The notes: generated by a model from the sequence alone, not told the origin. A DNA stretch of 34,576 nt from Vicinamibacteria bacterium (GCA_022821235.1 JAJEEA010000151.1:1-34576), one strand, 5' to 3'; shown: positions 16,746 through 27,909, numbered from the stretch's first letter. A program made the numbers and translations.

Positions 16746-17768
16746 TCACCCGCCGCGCGTGTGCATCTCGAGGTGGGGCTGGCTCTGCAGCGCCTCGACG
16801 GGGATGAAGGTGGAGCGGTCGGCGGCGGCCAGGCGTTCCTCGGCGCCGCGGTCGTCGCGCTGCCGCCAGGTGGCCGCGATGAGGTCCTGCAGGGCCTCGC
16901 GGCTCGCGCCGGCCCGCAGGGGCCCACGCAGGTCGGTGCCGGTGCGTGCGTAGAGGCAGCGGTACCAGAGCCCGTCGGCGGTGAGGCGGCTGCGGTCGCA
17001 TTGCCGGCAGAAGGGCTCGGTCGTCGACGAGATGATGCCGAACACGAGGCCGTCGGGCAGGGTGAAGCGGTCGGCGGGCGCGGCGGTGGACTCGTCGACC
17101 GCCTCGGTCCCTCCGTAGTGGGCGGCCAGCCGGTCGAGCATCTCGCGGCGCGGCACGACGTCGTCCATCGACCAGCGGGTGGCGCCGCCCACGTCCATGT
17201 ACTCGATGAACCGGACCTCGGCGTTCGCGCGCCGGCCGTACTCCAGCATCGGCACGAGCTCGTCGTCGTTGACGCCGCGGATCACCACCGTGTCGATCTT
17301 GACGCTCTCGAAACCGGCGCCGGCCGCCGCCTCCAGCCCCCCCAGGACGTCCCGGTGCCGGTCGAAGCGCGTCAGGGCCTCGAATCGGTCCGCGTCCAGC
17401 GTGTCCAGGCTCACGGTGATGCGCGGCAGGCCGGCCTGCCGCAGCGCCGAGACCTGAGCGGCGAGGAGGATGCCGTTCGTGGTCAGGGCGAGGTCGCGCA
17501 ACGCCGCCTTGCCGGCAAGCAGCGCGACGAGGTCGGGCAGGTCGGTGCGGAGCAGCGGCTCGCCCCCGGTGATGCGGACCTTGTCGGTCCCGAGGGCCGC
17601 GAACACGTCGACCAGGCGGTCGATCTCCTCGAACGTCAGGATGTCGTCGCGGGGCAGCCAGACGTACTCCGCCTCGGGCATGCAGTAGTGGCACCGCAGG
17701 TTGCACCGGTCGGTCACCGATACCCGCAGGTTGGCGAGCGGCCGGCCGAGCCGATCCTGGACCTCCAT
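16746..17768 (-). CDS. moaA: GTP 3',8-cyclase MoaA
   Basis: LRVSVTDRCNLRCHYCMPEAEYVWLPRDDILTFEEI...RITGGEPLLR...FCRQCDRSRLTADGLWYRCLYA. Confidence 0.96.
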   Translation of the reverse strand: MEVQDRLGRPLANLRVSVTDRCNLRCHYCMPEAEYVWLPRDDILTFEEIDRLVDVFAALGTDKVRITGGEPLLRTDLPDLVALLAGKAALRDLALTTNGILLAAQVSALRQAGLPRITVSLDTLDADRFEALTRFDRHRDVLGGLEAAAGAGFESVKIDTVVIRGVNDDELVPMLEYGRRANAEVRFIEYMDVGGATRWSMDDVVPRREMLDRLAAHYGGTEAVDESTAAPADRFTLPDGLVFGIISSTTEPFCRQCDRSRLTADGLWYRCLYARTGTDLRGPLRAGASREALQDLIAATWRQRDDRGAEERLAAADRSTFIPVEALQSQPHLEMHTRGG

Positions 17769-17846
17769 CGCCCCTCATTATGCCACCGCCCCGCCCGGGC
17801 CCGACGCGCCGCCGGCCGCCCGCCGGTTCGACATATAATTCACGCC

Positions 17847-18395
17847 GTGCTTCGGCCCCACCGCGCCGGCTTTCCGCGAGTCGCCGGGTCGGCGTTCGTA
17901 GACGAAAGCGCCCAGGTCATCGGCGACGTCGAGATCGGCGAGGACAGCAGCGTCTGGATGAACGCGGTGCTGCGCGGCGACGTCCACTGGATACGGGTAG
18001 GCGACCGCACCAACATCCAGGACGGGAGCGTGCTCCACGGGATGAGCGGGACTCACCCGACCCGGCTCGGCGACGAGGTGACGGTGGGGCACGGGGCGAT
18101 TCTCCACGGCTGCGTGGTCGAGGACCGTTGCCTCATCGGCATGGGGGCGATCGTGCTGAACGGCGCCGTCGTCGGGGCCGGGTCGATCGTCGCGGCCGGC
18201 ACCCTCGTGGCCGAGGGGACCGCCATTCCGCCGGGCTCGCTGGTCATGGGCAGCCCCGGCCGCGTGCGGCGGGCGACCACCGGCGACGAGGCGGCCTCGA
18301 TCCGCCGCTACGCCGACCACTACGTGGCCTACAAGCGCGAGTTCCTGATGTCCTCGGACGGATCCCGGGAGTCGGCAGGGTTGGCTGGGCGGTGA
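17847..18395 (+). CDS. Gamma-class carbonic anhydrase-like left-handed beta-helix protein
   Basis: SSVWMNAVLRGDVHWIRVGDRTNIQDGSVLHGMSGTHPTRLGDEVTVGHGAILHGCVVEDRCLIGMGAIVLNGAVVG hexapeptide repeats; GTG start. Confidence 0.93.
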   Translation: MLRPHRAGFPRVAGSAFVDESAQVIGDVEIGEDSSVWMNAVLRGDVHWIRVGDRTNIQDGSVLHGMSGTHPTRLGDEVTVGHGAILHGCVVEDRCLIGMGAIVLNGAVVGAGSIVAAGTLVAEGTAIPPGSLVMGSPGRVRRATTGDEAASIRRYADHYVAYKREFLMSSDGSRESAGLAGR

Positions 18396-18479
18396 GCGGA
18401 GCCGCAGGCGACGATCCCCGGGCCGGGAGAAGCAGGTGACGACGCAGTCGGCGGCAGAACGAAGGGACCCCTCCTCACG

Positions 18480-19820
18480 GTGATTTCCGGCATTCGCGGC
18501 ACGCGGGACATCCTGCCCGACGAGGTGGGGCGGTGGCGGCGCGTCGAGCGCGCGGCGGTGGAGGTGTGCGAGCGCTACGGGTACGTCGAGGTGCGGACTC
18601 CCGTGATCGAGCGCGAGGAGCTGTTCGCGAAGGGGACCGGCGAGTCGACGGACATCGTCCAGAAGGAGATGTACGCGTTCACCGACAAGGGCGGCGAGCG
18701 CGTCACCCTGCGGCCCGAGGCGACGCCCAGCCTCGTCCGCGCCTTCGTCGAGCACGGCCTGGAGCAGGCCCTGCCGTTCGCCAAGCTGTACAGCCTGGGG
18801 CCGATGTTCCGGTACGAGCGCCCGCAGAAGGGCCGCTACCGGCAGTTCCACCAGCTCGACGTCGAGGTGTTCGGCATCGCCGATCCGGCCGTCGACGCGG
18901 AAGTCATCGAGATGGCCTCGGCCTTCGTGGCCGAGCTCGGTCTCGAGGGGGCCGAGCTCGTCATCAACTCCGTCGGGTGCGAGGCCTGCCGGCCCGCGTT
19001 CAGCGCAGCCCTGCTCGCGGCCCTAGGCGAGCGGGTGTCGGACCTGTGCGGCGACTGCCGGCGCCGGGCCGACACCAACCCGCTACGCATCTTCGACTGC
19101 AAGGTGCCGGCCGACCAGCCGATCATCGACGCGCTCCCCCATTCGGAAGACTACCTGTGCGACGCCTGCCGGGACCACTTCGCCGAGGTGCGCGGCCACC
19201 TCGACGCCTACGGGCTGTCGTACCGCGTGTCGCACCGGCTCGTCCGAGGCCTCGACTACTACATGCGCACCACCTTCGAGATTCTCGGGGCCGGGCTCGG
19301 GGCGCAGAACGCGCTGCTGGGCGGCGGCCGCTACGACGGCCTCGTGAGGCAGCTCGGCGGGCCCGACCGCCCCGGCATCGGGTTCGCGGCGGGGCTCGAG
19401 CGCCTGGTCCTCGCCCTGCCCGCGGGCGCCGGGGACGCGGCGCCGGTCGACGCCTTCGTGGTGGCCCTCGGCGGCGCGACGTGGGCGGCGGCCCGGGTGC
19501 TGGCCCGCGACCTGCGCCGGACGGGCCTGCGGGTGCTGATCGACTACGGCGGCCGTTCCTCGAAGTCGCAGATGAAGCGGGCCAACCGCAGCGGGGCCCG
19601 GCACATGCTCATCGTCGGCGAGGACGAGCTGGCCGCCGGCGAGGTGGCGGTCAAGGAGATGGAGACGGGCGAGCAGCGGCGGGTGCCCCGCGACGGAGTC
19701 GCCTCGGCGATTGCGAACCGCCCCGCGGCGCACGACCGGGGGCGGCAAGCGAGTCAGCCGGCGTCGGAGAATCCGGGCGTGGCGGGAGACGCAGGGACGC
19801 GCAGCGTGCTCGTCGATTGA
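18480..19820 (+). CDS. hisS: Histidine--tRNA ligase
   Basis: ISGIRGTRDILPDE; PEATPSLVRAFVEH; FRYERPQKGRYRQFHQLDVE; LVRGLDYYMRTTFE; GGGRYDGL. Confidence 0.97.
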   Translation: MISGIRGTRDILPDEVGRWRRVERAAVEVCERYGYVEVRTPVIEREELFAKGTGESTDIVQKEMYAFTDKGGERVTLRPEATPSLVRAFVEHGLEQALPFAKLYSLGPMFRYERPQKGRYRQFHQLDVEVFGIADPAVDAEVIEMASAFVAELGLEGAELVINSVGCEACRPAFSAALLAALGERVSDLCGDCRRRADTNPLRIFDCKVPADQPIIDALPHSEDYLCDACRDHFAEVRGHLDAYGLSYRVSHRLVRGLDYYMRTTFEILGAGLGAQNALLGGGRYDGLVRQLGGPDRPGIGFAAGLERLVLALPAGAGDAAPVDAFVVALGGATWAAARVLARDLRRTGLRVLIDYGGRSSKSQMKRANRSGARHMLIVGEDELAAGEVAVKEMETGEQRRVPRDGVASAIANRPAAHDRGRQASQPASENPGVAGDAGTRSVLVD

Positions 19821-19957
19821 AGCGAGTCGGCCGCCGATCGCCTCGGACGTCGACCAGGTGGACGGCCCCGCGTGACGTCCCATCCGGGCTGCGGGCCGGC
19901 TTGCGGGCAGGTTCGGCGACGCCGGGGGCATCGACGCCGGCGACAGGGTGTAGACCA

Positions 19958-21709
<1,752 letters not shown>

Positions 21710-21967
21710 GCAGCCGGTGGCGAGAGTCCCCGCTGCTTTCGAGCGGCGAGGCGTCCCGCCTGAGCCCGGCAAGCGTCGCCTTCGGCTCCGATTGCCGGCC
21801 AACCGTGCCCGCCGGGCGTCAGCGCCGTGACCGGCGCAGACGCCCGGTTGCGTTGCTCCTCGGTCAGATACGCCCAGCACTCTCTCTCGTCGCGCCTTGG
21901 CAGGCGCCTCGACGATCCGCCGGCGCCCCGCGGGCGCTGCAACGCGGGGCCTTTCGCCACGGGCTGC
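21710..21967. mobile_element. MITE-like element, copy A (about 258 bp)
   Basis: Left end gcagccggtggcgagagtccccgc and right end gcggggcctttcgccacgggctgc are imperfect terminal inverted repeats (3 mismatches in 24); interior matches the inverted copy at 31507-31766. Confidence 0.7.
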
Positions 21968-22016
21968 GAGGGCACTTGCCGTAGCCGGCCGATTGGTGCA
22001 CGATCGCAGACGAGAC

Positions 22017-23057
22017 GTGTCCGAAGAACCCAGCCCATCCGGCACTGCCGCGGCCACGCGGATAGCCGTACCCGACGACGGGATCGAGCAACTGTTCGGC
22101 GCCCACGATTCACACCTCGCGACGTTCGAGGAGCTGTTCGGGGTGCGAGTCCGCACCGACGGCAACCAGCTCCTGGTCGACGGCGAGGCGGGGGCGGTCG
22201 AGGGGGTGGAGCGGACGGTCCGCCAGTTGTCGGCGCTGGTCGGCGACGGCTACCGGCTGTCGCCGGACGACGTGAGGCAGGCGGCCCAGCTCGTCATGCA
22301 GGACGCGTCGGTCCGGCTGCGCGACTACTTCGTCAAGACCACCGTCAAGGCGTCGAGCAAGCGGCAGGTCGCCCCCAAGAGCCTCAACCAGCGGCGTTAC
22401 CTGGAGGCCATCGACCGGCACGACGTCGTCTTCGGGGTCGGACCGGCGGGGACGGGCAAGACCTATCTGGCGATGGCCCAGGCCGTCGCCTACCTGACCG
22501 CGAAGAAGGTCACCCGCATCATCCTCGCGCGCCCCGCCGTCGAGGCCGGCGAGCGGCTCGGGTTCCTGCCCGGCGACATGCAGGAGAAGGTGAACCCCTA
22601 CCTGCGCCCCCTCTACGACGCCCTCTACGACATGCTCGACCTCGACCGCGTCGACCGGCTGCTCGACCGCCGGACCATCGAGATCGCGCCCCTCGCGTTC
22701 ATGCGGGGGCGGACCCTGAACGACGCGTTCGTGATTCTCGACGAGGCCCAGAACACCACCGCCGAGCAGATGAAGATGTTCCTCACGCGTCTCGGGTTCG
22801 GGTCGAAGGCGGTCGTCACCGGCGACATCACCCAGATAGACCTGCCGGCGGGGCGCGTGTCCGGCCTAGTCGAGGTCCTGGGCATCCTGGAGCACGTGGA
22901 CGGCATCGCGTTCACCCGCTTCGACGACCGCGACGTGGTGCGGCACCCGCTCGTGCGGCGCATCGTCCGGGCCTACGAGACCTGGGCCGAGCGCCCCGAC
23001 GACCCGGCCGCGGCGCCCGCGCCCGCCGGGCGTGGAGCCCTCGATTCGGCGCCGTGA
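22017..23057 (+). CDS. phoH: PhoH-family ATPase
   Basis: GTG start; VVFGVGPAGTGKTYLAMAQAVAYL; ILARPAVEAGERLGFLPGDMQEKVNPYLRPLYDAL; FVILDEAQNTTAEQMKMFLTRLG; VVTGDITQIDLP. Confidence 0.96.
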   Translation: MSEEPSPSGTAAATRIAVPDDGIEQLFGAHDSHLATFEELFGVRVRTDGNQLLVDGEAGAVEGVERTVRQLSALVGDGYRLSPDDVRQAAQLVMQDASVRLRDYFVKTTVKASSKRQVAPKSLNQRRYLEAIDRHDVVFGVGPAGTGKTYLAMAQAVAYLTAKKVTRIILARPAVEAGERLGFLPGDMQEKVNPYLRPLYDALYDMLDLDRVDRLLDRRTIEIAPLAFMRGRTLNDAFVILDEAQNTTAEQMKMFLTRLGFGSKAVVTGDITQIDLPAGRVSGLVEVLGILEHVDGIAFTRFDDRDVVRHPLVRRIVRAYETWAERPDDPAAAPAPAGRGALDSAP

Positions 23058-23159
23058 CCTCTCGACGGACCCGATGATGACAGTCATCACGACGCGTTGC
23101 GCGACGAGGGCCTTTCGATCCGGCGCCCTGACCCGCGCCCCGACCCCGCGCCGTCGCCC

Positions 23160-23302
23160 ATGACCGCCGACGACTTCGACCCTGCGCCATCGCCATGACC
23201 GCCGACGACCCCGACCCCGCGTCACCGCCCATGACCGCCGACGACCCCGACCCTGCGTCGTCGCCCATGACCGCTGACGACCCCGACCCCCGCCCCGCGC
23301 CC
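23160..23302 (+). repeat. Tandem repeat (~36-bp unit) overlapping the 5' end of ybeY
   Basis: Unit atgaccgccgacgaccccgaccc(c/t)gcgtc... recurs with ATG at 23160, 23195, 23231 and 23267 (spacings 35, 36, 36). Confidence 0.9.
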
Positions 23303-23770
23303 GCCCGGCTCGAGGTGGTGGTGACGGACGGGCGCGGGCGGCCCAGGGCGGCCGGCGACCTGCCGGCGTGGCTCGCGGGGGTGGCGCCCCGGTCCGCGGC
23401 CGGCCAGGCCGTGGTCGCCCTCGTCTGCGACCGCAAGATGCGCGACCTCAACCGCCGCTTCCGCGGCATCGACCGGGTGACCGACGTGCTGTCGTTCCCG
23501 GCCGAACCGGACGGCCCGGACGACCCGGGGGCGTCCGGCGCCGGGGAAGGCGGCGGCCCGCGGTGGCTCGGAGACATCGTCATCGCCACCGGCCGGGCGG
23601 CGCGGCAGGCGCGGGCGGCGGGGCTCACCGAGTCGGAGGAGCGGCGCCGCCTCGCCCTCCACGGCCTGCTCCACCTGCTGGGCTACGACCACGAGCGCGA
23701 CGACGGACGCATGCGGCGGCTGGAGCGGCGGCTCCAGCGGCGCGGCGGCCTGCCGGTGGACGCCTCATGA
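23195..23770 (+). CDS. ybeY: Endoribonuclease YbeY (rRNA maturation)
   Basis: MRDLNRRFRGIDRVTDVLSFPAE ... LGDIVIATGRAARQA ... LALHGLLHLLGYDHERDDGRM; true start uncertain because of the repeat. Confidence 0.93.
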   Translation: MTADDPDPASPPMTADDPDPASSPMTADDPDPRPAPARLEVVVTDGRGRPRAAGDLPAWLAGVAPRSAAGQAVVALVCDRKMRDLNRRFRGIDRVTDVLSFPAEPDGPDDPGASGAGEGGGPRWLGDIVIATGRAARQARAAGLTESEERRRLALHGLLHLLGYDHERDDGRMRRLERRLQRRGGLPVDAS

Positions 23771-25014
23771 TGCCCCTCGCGCTGTTCCTCCTCGGCTGCG
23801 CGGTCATCTACGTCGCGACCATCGAGTCGGCGTTCGGGGCGATGGTGCGGCTGCCGGAGCGCCTGACGGCGGAACGGGACGCCCGCAGCGCGTCGCTCGT
23901 GGCCCATCTCGAGGACCCGCTGCGCCTGTACGTCGTCACCCGCCTGCTCCGGGGCGGACTGTTCGCCCTCGCCGCCGTGATTCTCGCCCAGTTGATCGGC
24001 GTGGCCACGCCCCGGGCGGTGGGCGTGCTGCTGCTGAGCATCGCCGCGTTCGTCCTGGTCTGCGAGCAGGTGGTTCCCTCCGCCCTCGCGCGGCGCAACG
24101 CGGGCCGCGTGCTCGAGACGCTGCTGCCGTCGTTCGATCTCGCCCTCCGCGTCCTGGGCCCGGCGACGGGCTGGCTGCTGCTGCTGGCGCGGCCCCGACG
24201 CGGGCGGACCGCCAACGGCCGCGGCAACGGTCGCGGCGGCGGGGAGGTCGACGCGGCGGCCGACGACGAGGAGGCGCGGGCGGAGGCCGCCGACACCGAG
24301 GAGCGGCGGCTCCTGCAGTCGGTGGTCGACTTCGGGGGGACGCTGGTGCGCGAGGTGATGACCCCCCGGCCCGACATCGTGGCCGTCGCCCACGACGCGA
24401 CGGTGGACGAGCTGCGGGCCCTCTTCGCAGACGAGGAGTACTCGCGCATCCCGGTGTTCGAGAACGACCTCGACAACATCCTGGGCTTCGTCTTCGCCAA
24501 GGACCTCGTGAAGGCCGACGGGCTCTCGGGTGACTCGCCCATCGTCCCGCGCCTGCTGCGGCCGGCCTGCGTCGTGCCCGAGGGCCAGCGGGTCGCCGAC
24601 CTGCTGCGCGAGCTGCAGGTCAGGCGCGCGCAGAGCGCCATCGTCGTCGACGAGTACGGGGGCACGGCGGGGCTCGTGACCATCGAGGACCTGCTGGAGG
24701 AGATCGTCGGGGAGATACGCGACGAGTACGACGGCGACGAGTCGGAGCCGGTGGTCGAGGAGGACGACGGGCGGTTCGTGTTCCTCGCCACGGTGGGGGT
24801 CGGCGAGCTGGCCGAGCGGCTGGGGGTGTCGGTCGAGCGCGACGGCTTCGAGACCGTGGGCGGCTACCTGCTGACCCGGCTCGGGCGGGTCCCCGCGGTC
24901 GGGGAGACCGTCGACGTGGACGACCTCGTCGTCGAGGTGCTCGACGCCGAGCGCCGGCGGGTGCGCAAGGTGCGGGTCAGCCGACGGCCCGCGGCCGAGG
25001 CGGTCGGCGCATAG
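23767..25014 (+). CDS. HlyC/CorC-family transporter (DUF21-CBS-CorC_HlyC)
   Basis: N-terminal TM region; FGGTLVREVMTPRPDIVAV; EEYSRIPVFENDLDNILGFVFAKDLV; SAIVVDEYGGTAGLVTIEDLLEEIVGEIRDEYD. Confidence 0.94.
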   Translation: MMPLALFLLGCAVIYVATIESAFGAMVRLPERLTAERDARSASLVAHLEDPLRLYVVTRLLRGGLFALAAVILAQLIGVATPRAVGVLLLSIAAFVLVCEQVVPSALARRNAGRVLETLLPSFDLALRVLGPATGWLLLLARPRRGRTANGRGNGRGGGEVDAAADDEEARAEAADTEERRLLQSVVDFGGTLVREVMTPRPDIVAVAHDATVDELRALFADEEYSRIPVFENDLDNILGFVFAKDLVKADGLSGDSPIVPRLLRPACVVPEGQRVADLLRELQVRRAQSAIVVDEYGGTAGLVTIEDLLEEIVGEIRDEYDGDESEPVVEEDDGRFVFLATVGVGELAERLGVSVERDGFETVGGYLLTRLGRVPAVGETVDVDDLVVEVLDAERRRVRKVRVSRRPAAEAVGA

Positions 25015-25026
25015 GGCGGACCGGCC

Positions 25027-25980
25027 ATGCCCGAGACGCCGCCGCCGACTCCGCCGAAGACCGACCGCCCGGCCATGCGCGCCGGCTTCGTGTCGCTGAT
25101 CGGGCGCCCCAACGCGGGCAAGTCGACGCTCCTCAACCGCATCGTCGGCACGAAGCTGGCCATCGTCTCGGACAAGCCGCAGACCACGCGGAGCCGCATC
25201 CTGGCGGTACGGAACTACGCCGGCGAGACCCCCGCGCAGGTCGCCTTCGTCGATACGCCGGGCATCCACCGGCCCCTGCACCGGATGAACGTGCGCATGG
25301 TCGACGTGGCCCTCGAGTCGATGGGCGAGGTCGACCTGATCGGGCTGGTGCGGGACGCCACCGACGGCGTCGGGGCCGGAGACCGGTTCGTCATCGACGC
25401 CCTCGCGAGGGCCCCGGCGCCGGTGCTGCTCATCCTCAACAAGATCGATCTCGTCGCCAAGCCGCGCCTGCTGCCCCTCATCGACTGGTACCGCCGGCAG
25501 CGCGACTTCGCCGCCTTCGTGCCGGTGTCGGCGGCGACCGGCGACGGGGTCGACGTCCTCGAGCGCGAGATCGTCGATCGGCTTCCCGCCGGCGAGGCGC
25601 TCTATCCCGGCGACTTCCTCACCGACCAGCCCGAGCGCGCGCTCGCGGCCGAGACGGTGCGCGAGAAGGTGCTGCGCCACACCCACGCGGAGCTGCCGTT
25701 CGTGACGGCGGTGGTCGTCGACCGCTTCGACGACGAGAGCGAGCCGGGGCGCCTGGCCCTGTTCTGCTCGATCCTGGTCGAGCGGAAGACCCAGAAGCCC
25801 ATCGTCATCGGCCCCGGCGGGGCGCGCATCCGGCAGATCGGGACCGAGGCCCGGCAGGACCTCGAACGCTTCTTCGGCGTCCCCGTCTACCTCGACCTGC
25901 ACGTCAAGGTGCGGGCCGACTGGCGCGACGACGATCGGATTCTCGACCAGGCCGGCGTGGCGCCGACCGAGCAGGGATGA
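25027..25980 (+). CDS. era: GTPase Era
   Basis: GFVSLIGRPNAGKSTLLNRIVGTKLAIVSDKPQTTRSRILAV; FVDTPGIH; ILNKIDLV; KH domain IVIGPGGARIRQIGTEARQDLERFFGVPVYLDLHVKV. Confidence 0.97.
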   Translation: MPETPPPTPPKTDRPAMRAGFVSLIGRPNAGKSTLLNRIVGTKLAIVSDKPQTTRSRILAVRNYAGETPAQVAFVDTPGIHRPLHRMNVRMVDVALESMGEVDLIGLVRDATDGVGAGDRFVIDALARAPAPVLLILNKIDLVAKPRLLPLIDWYRRQRDFAAFVPVSAATGDGVDVLEREIVDRLPAGEALYPGDFLTDQPERALAAETVREKVLRHTHAELPFVTAVVVDRFDDESEPGRLALFCSILVERKTQKPIVIGPGGARIRQIGTEARQDLERFFGVPVYLDLHVKVRADWRDDDRILDQAGVAPTEQG

Positions 25981-26114
25981 GGCGACCACGCGGCACCGTC
26001 ACGGGCACCACGTCGGCGTCCCTCCCCACAGGTCGAGATCCCCCTGTTGCGCGAGCAGCACCGGGGCGCCCCCGCGGGGGGGGCGTCGACGACGAACTGC
26101 CAACAGATTCAAGC

Positions 26115-26148
26115 CCCGCTTGAAAAAAACATGATATTTTCAAGCGGG
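26115..26148. promoter_or_regulatory. Perfect 12-bp inverted repeat (10-bp spacer) abutting the start codon of the DUF4143 ATPase gene
   Basis: CCCGCTTGAAAA-aaacatgata-TTTTCAAGCGGG; last base is the first base of the GTG start at 26148. Confidence 0.7.
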
Positions 26149-27305
26149 TGTTCAAGAGACGATTGACGCTGCCCCCGGTGGGCGCGCGCACGTTCTTCCT
26201 CTGGGGACCGCGGCAGGTCGGCAAGACCACGCTGCTGCGGCAGTGCTATCCCGACGCGTTCTGGGTGGATCTGCTCAAGGCCGACGAGTTCCGCCGCTAC
26301 GCCACGCGGCCGGAGTCGTTGCGGCTCGCGCTCCAGGCCCTCGGACCGGATCCGGTCCGGCAGGTCGTGGTGGACGAGGTCATGAAGGTCCCCGCGCTAC
26401 TCGACGAAGCGCACTGGATGATGGAGAACCTGGGCGTCCACTTCGCCCTCTGCGCTTCGAGCGCCCGCAAGGTGCGCCGGGGCGCGGCGAGCCTGCTCGG
26501 TGGACGCGCGATCCGCTACGAGCTCCGGGGCCTCACCTCGGCGGAGCTCGGCCGCGACTTCGACCTCCACCGCATCCTCAACTGCGGCTTCCTGCCGCGG
26601 CCGTATCAGGACTCCGAGCCCGAGGCCCTGGTCGAGTCGTACGTCGCCGACTACCTGAAGGAGGAGATTGCCGCGGAGGGGCTCGTCCGGAGCCTGCCGG
26701 CCTTCGGCGACTTCCTGAGCGCGGCGGCGCTCGCCGACACCGAGATGGTGCGCTTCTCGAACGTGGCCCAGGACTGCGGCGTGAGCAGCCAGACGGTGAA
26801 GGGCTATTACCGGATCCTCGAGGACACTCTGCTCGGCCGCTGGTTGCCCGCCTACCGGCGGCGGCCGAAGCGGCGCGTGGCCGCGACCCCGAAGTTCTAC
26901 TTCTTCGACGTCGGCGTCGTGAACCGGCTTGCCCGCCGCGGCGAGCTCCATCCCGGCTCGGAGCTGTTCGGAAAGGCCTTCGAGAGCTGGCTCTTCCACG
27001 AGCTCGGCGCGCACCTCGGCTACGCCCGCTCGACGGAGGGCCTCTCGTACTGGCGGCTCGCGGGAGGGGTGGAAGTGGACTTCATCGTCGGCGACATGCG
27101 CGCCGCCATCGAGGCCAAGGCGGCGGCACGCATCGGCAACCGCCACCTGAAGGGGCTGCGGGCGCTCGCGAAGGACCATCCCGGCGTCGGCCGGCGCATC
27201 GTCGTCTGCCTCGAAACGCAACCGCTCCGCACGGACGACGGCATCGACATCCTGCCGGTGGACCACTTCCTCGATCGGCTCTGGTCCGGAGCGCTCCTCG
27301 GGTAG
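26148..27305 (+). CDS. AAA ATPase with C-terminal DUF4143-like domain
   Basis: FFLWGPRQVGKTTLLRQCYPDAFWVDLL; VVDEVMKVPALLDEAHWMME; SSARKVRRGAASLLGGRAIRYEL; C-terminal FGKAFESWLFHELGAHL...LSYWRLAGGVEVDFIVGD...AIEAKA. Confidence 0.93.
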   Translation: MFKRRLTLPPVGARTFFLWGPRQVGKTTLLRQCYPDAFWVDLLKADEFRRYATRPESLRLALQALGPDPVRQVVVDEVMKVPALLDEAHWMMENLGVHFALCASSARKVRRGAASLLGGRAIRYELRGLTSAELGRDFDLHRILNCGFLPRPYQDSEPEALVESYVADYLKEEIAAEGLVRSLPAFGDFLSAAALADTEMVRFSNVAQDCGVSSQTVKGYYRILEDTLLGRWLPAYRRRPKRRVAATPKFYFFDVGVVNRLARRGELHPGSELFGKAFESWLFHELGAHLGYARSTEGLSYWRLAGGVEVDFIVGDMRAAIEAKAAARIGNRHLKGLRALAKDHPGVGRRIVVCLETQPLRTDDGIDILPVDHFLDRLWSGALLG

Positions 27306-27462
27306 CGCGTGGGTGCCGACGGCGCTGGTAGCTGCTCGCACCGGCTGGACGAAGTCGGCTCAAGCCCGGCCGCCGCCGAATCGACGCGATCCGCCTGCGG
27401 TGACCGTCGCCGGTCGGTGGCGCCGGGGGGCGACCTGGTCCGGGAGTCGTTGCCCGCGGCGG

Positions 27463-27909
27463 CTACCGGCCCGCCATCCGCTCGGCCATGTTGCGCAGGA
27501 AATTGACGATGTGCCAGATCTCCTCGTCGGTGATGCGGCCCTCCCAGGCGTCCATGTCGTAGGCCGGCGGCACGCCGTTGCGGATCACCAGGAAGATGTC
27601 GCCGTCGGTGTCGCCGTGCACCCACTCGTCGTCGATCAGGTTCGCGGGCCTCGAGCCCGTCGGCGCGGTCATGCCCTGGCCGTCGGCGCGGATGCCGTGG
27701 CACGAGCGGCAGAAGCGGCCGTAGACCCGCAGGCCCGACCTCACCGATTCCTCGGTCGCCTCGACGGGGTTCTCGGGCGGCGCGGCGGCCTCCTCCTGCG
27801 CGGTGGCGGCCGCGACGACGGGGGCCGAATCGCCGGTCGCGACCAGGACGAAGACGAGAGCGAAAGCGGCGGGGACGGCCGCGATTCGGACGAGATTCGA
27901 TAGGGTCAC
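27463..27909 (-). CDS. Secreted mono-heme c-type cytochrome
   Basis: Signal-like N-terminus; GLRVYGRFCRSCHGIRADGQGM (CXXCH); MDAWEGRITDEEIWHIVNFLRN. Confidence 0.88.
   Translation of the reverse strand: MTLSNLVRIAAVPAAFALVFVLVATGDSAPVVAAATAQEEAAAPPENPVEATEESVRSGLRVYGRFCRSCHGIRADGQGMTAPTGSRPANLIDDEWVHGDTDGDIFLVIRNGVPPAYDMDAWEGRITDEEIWHIVNFLRNMAERMAGR

Noticed and set aside
21710-21967. ORFs inside the repeat elements (shared SRLSPASVAFGSDCRPT peptide)
   Set aside because: Shared peptide reflects nucleotide identity of the repeats; reading frames are not conserved along the element and no start/RBS is evident.
23160-23302. Possible CRISPR array
   Set aside because: Units are contiguous 35-36-bp tandem repeats with no unique spacers and are coding; no cas genes in the window.
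23683-25989. 768-aa minus-strand ORF antisense to corC-like and era
   Set aside because: Antisense shadow of two recognised conserved genes.
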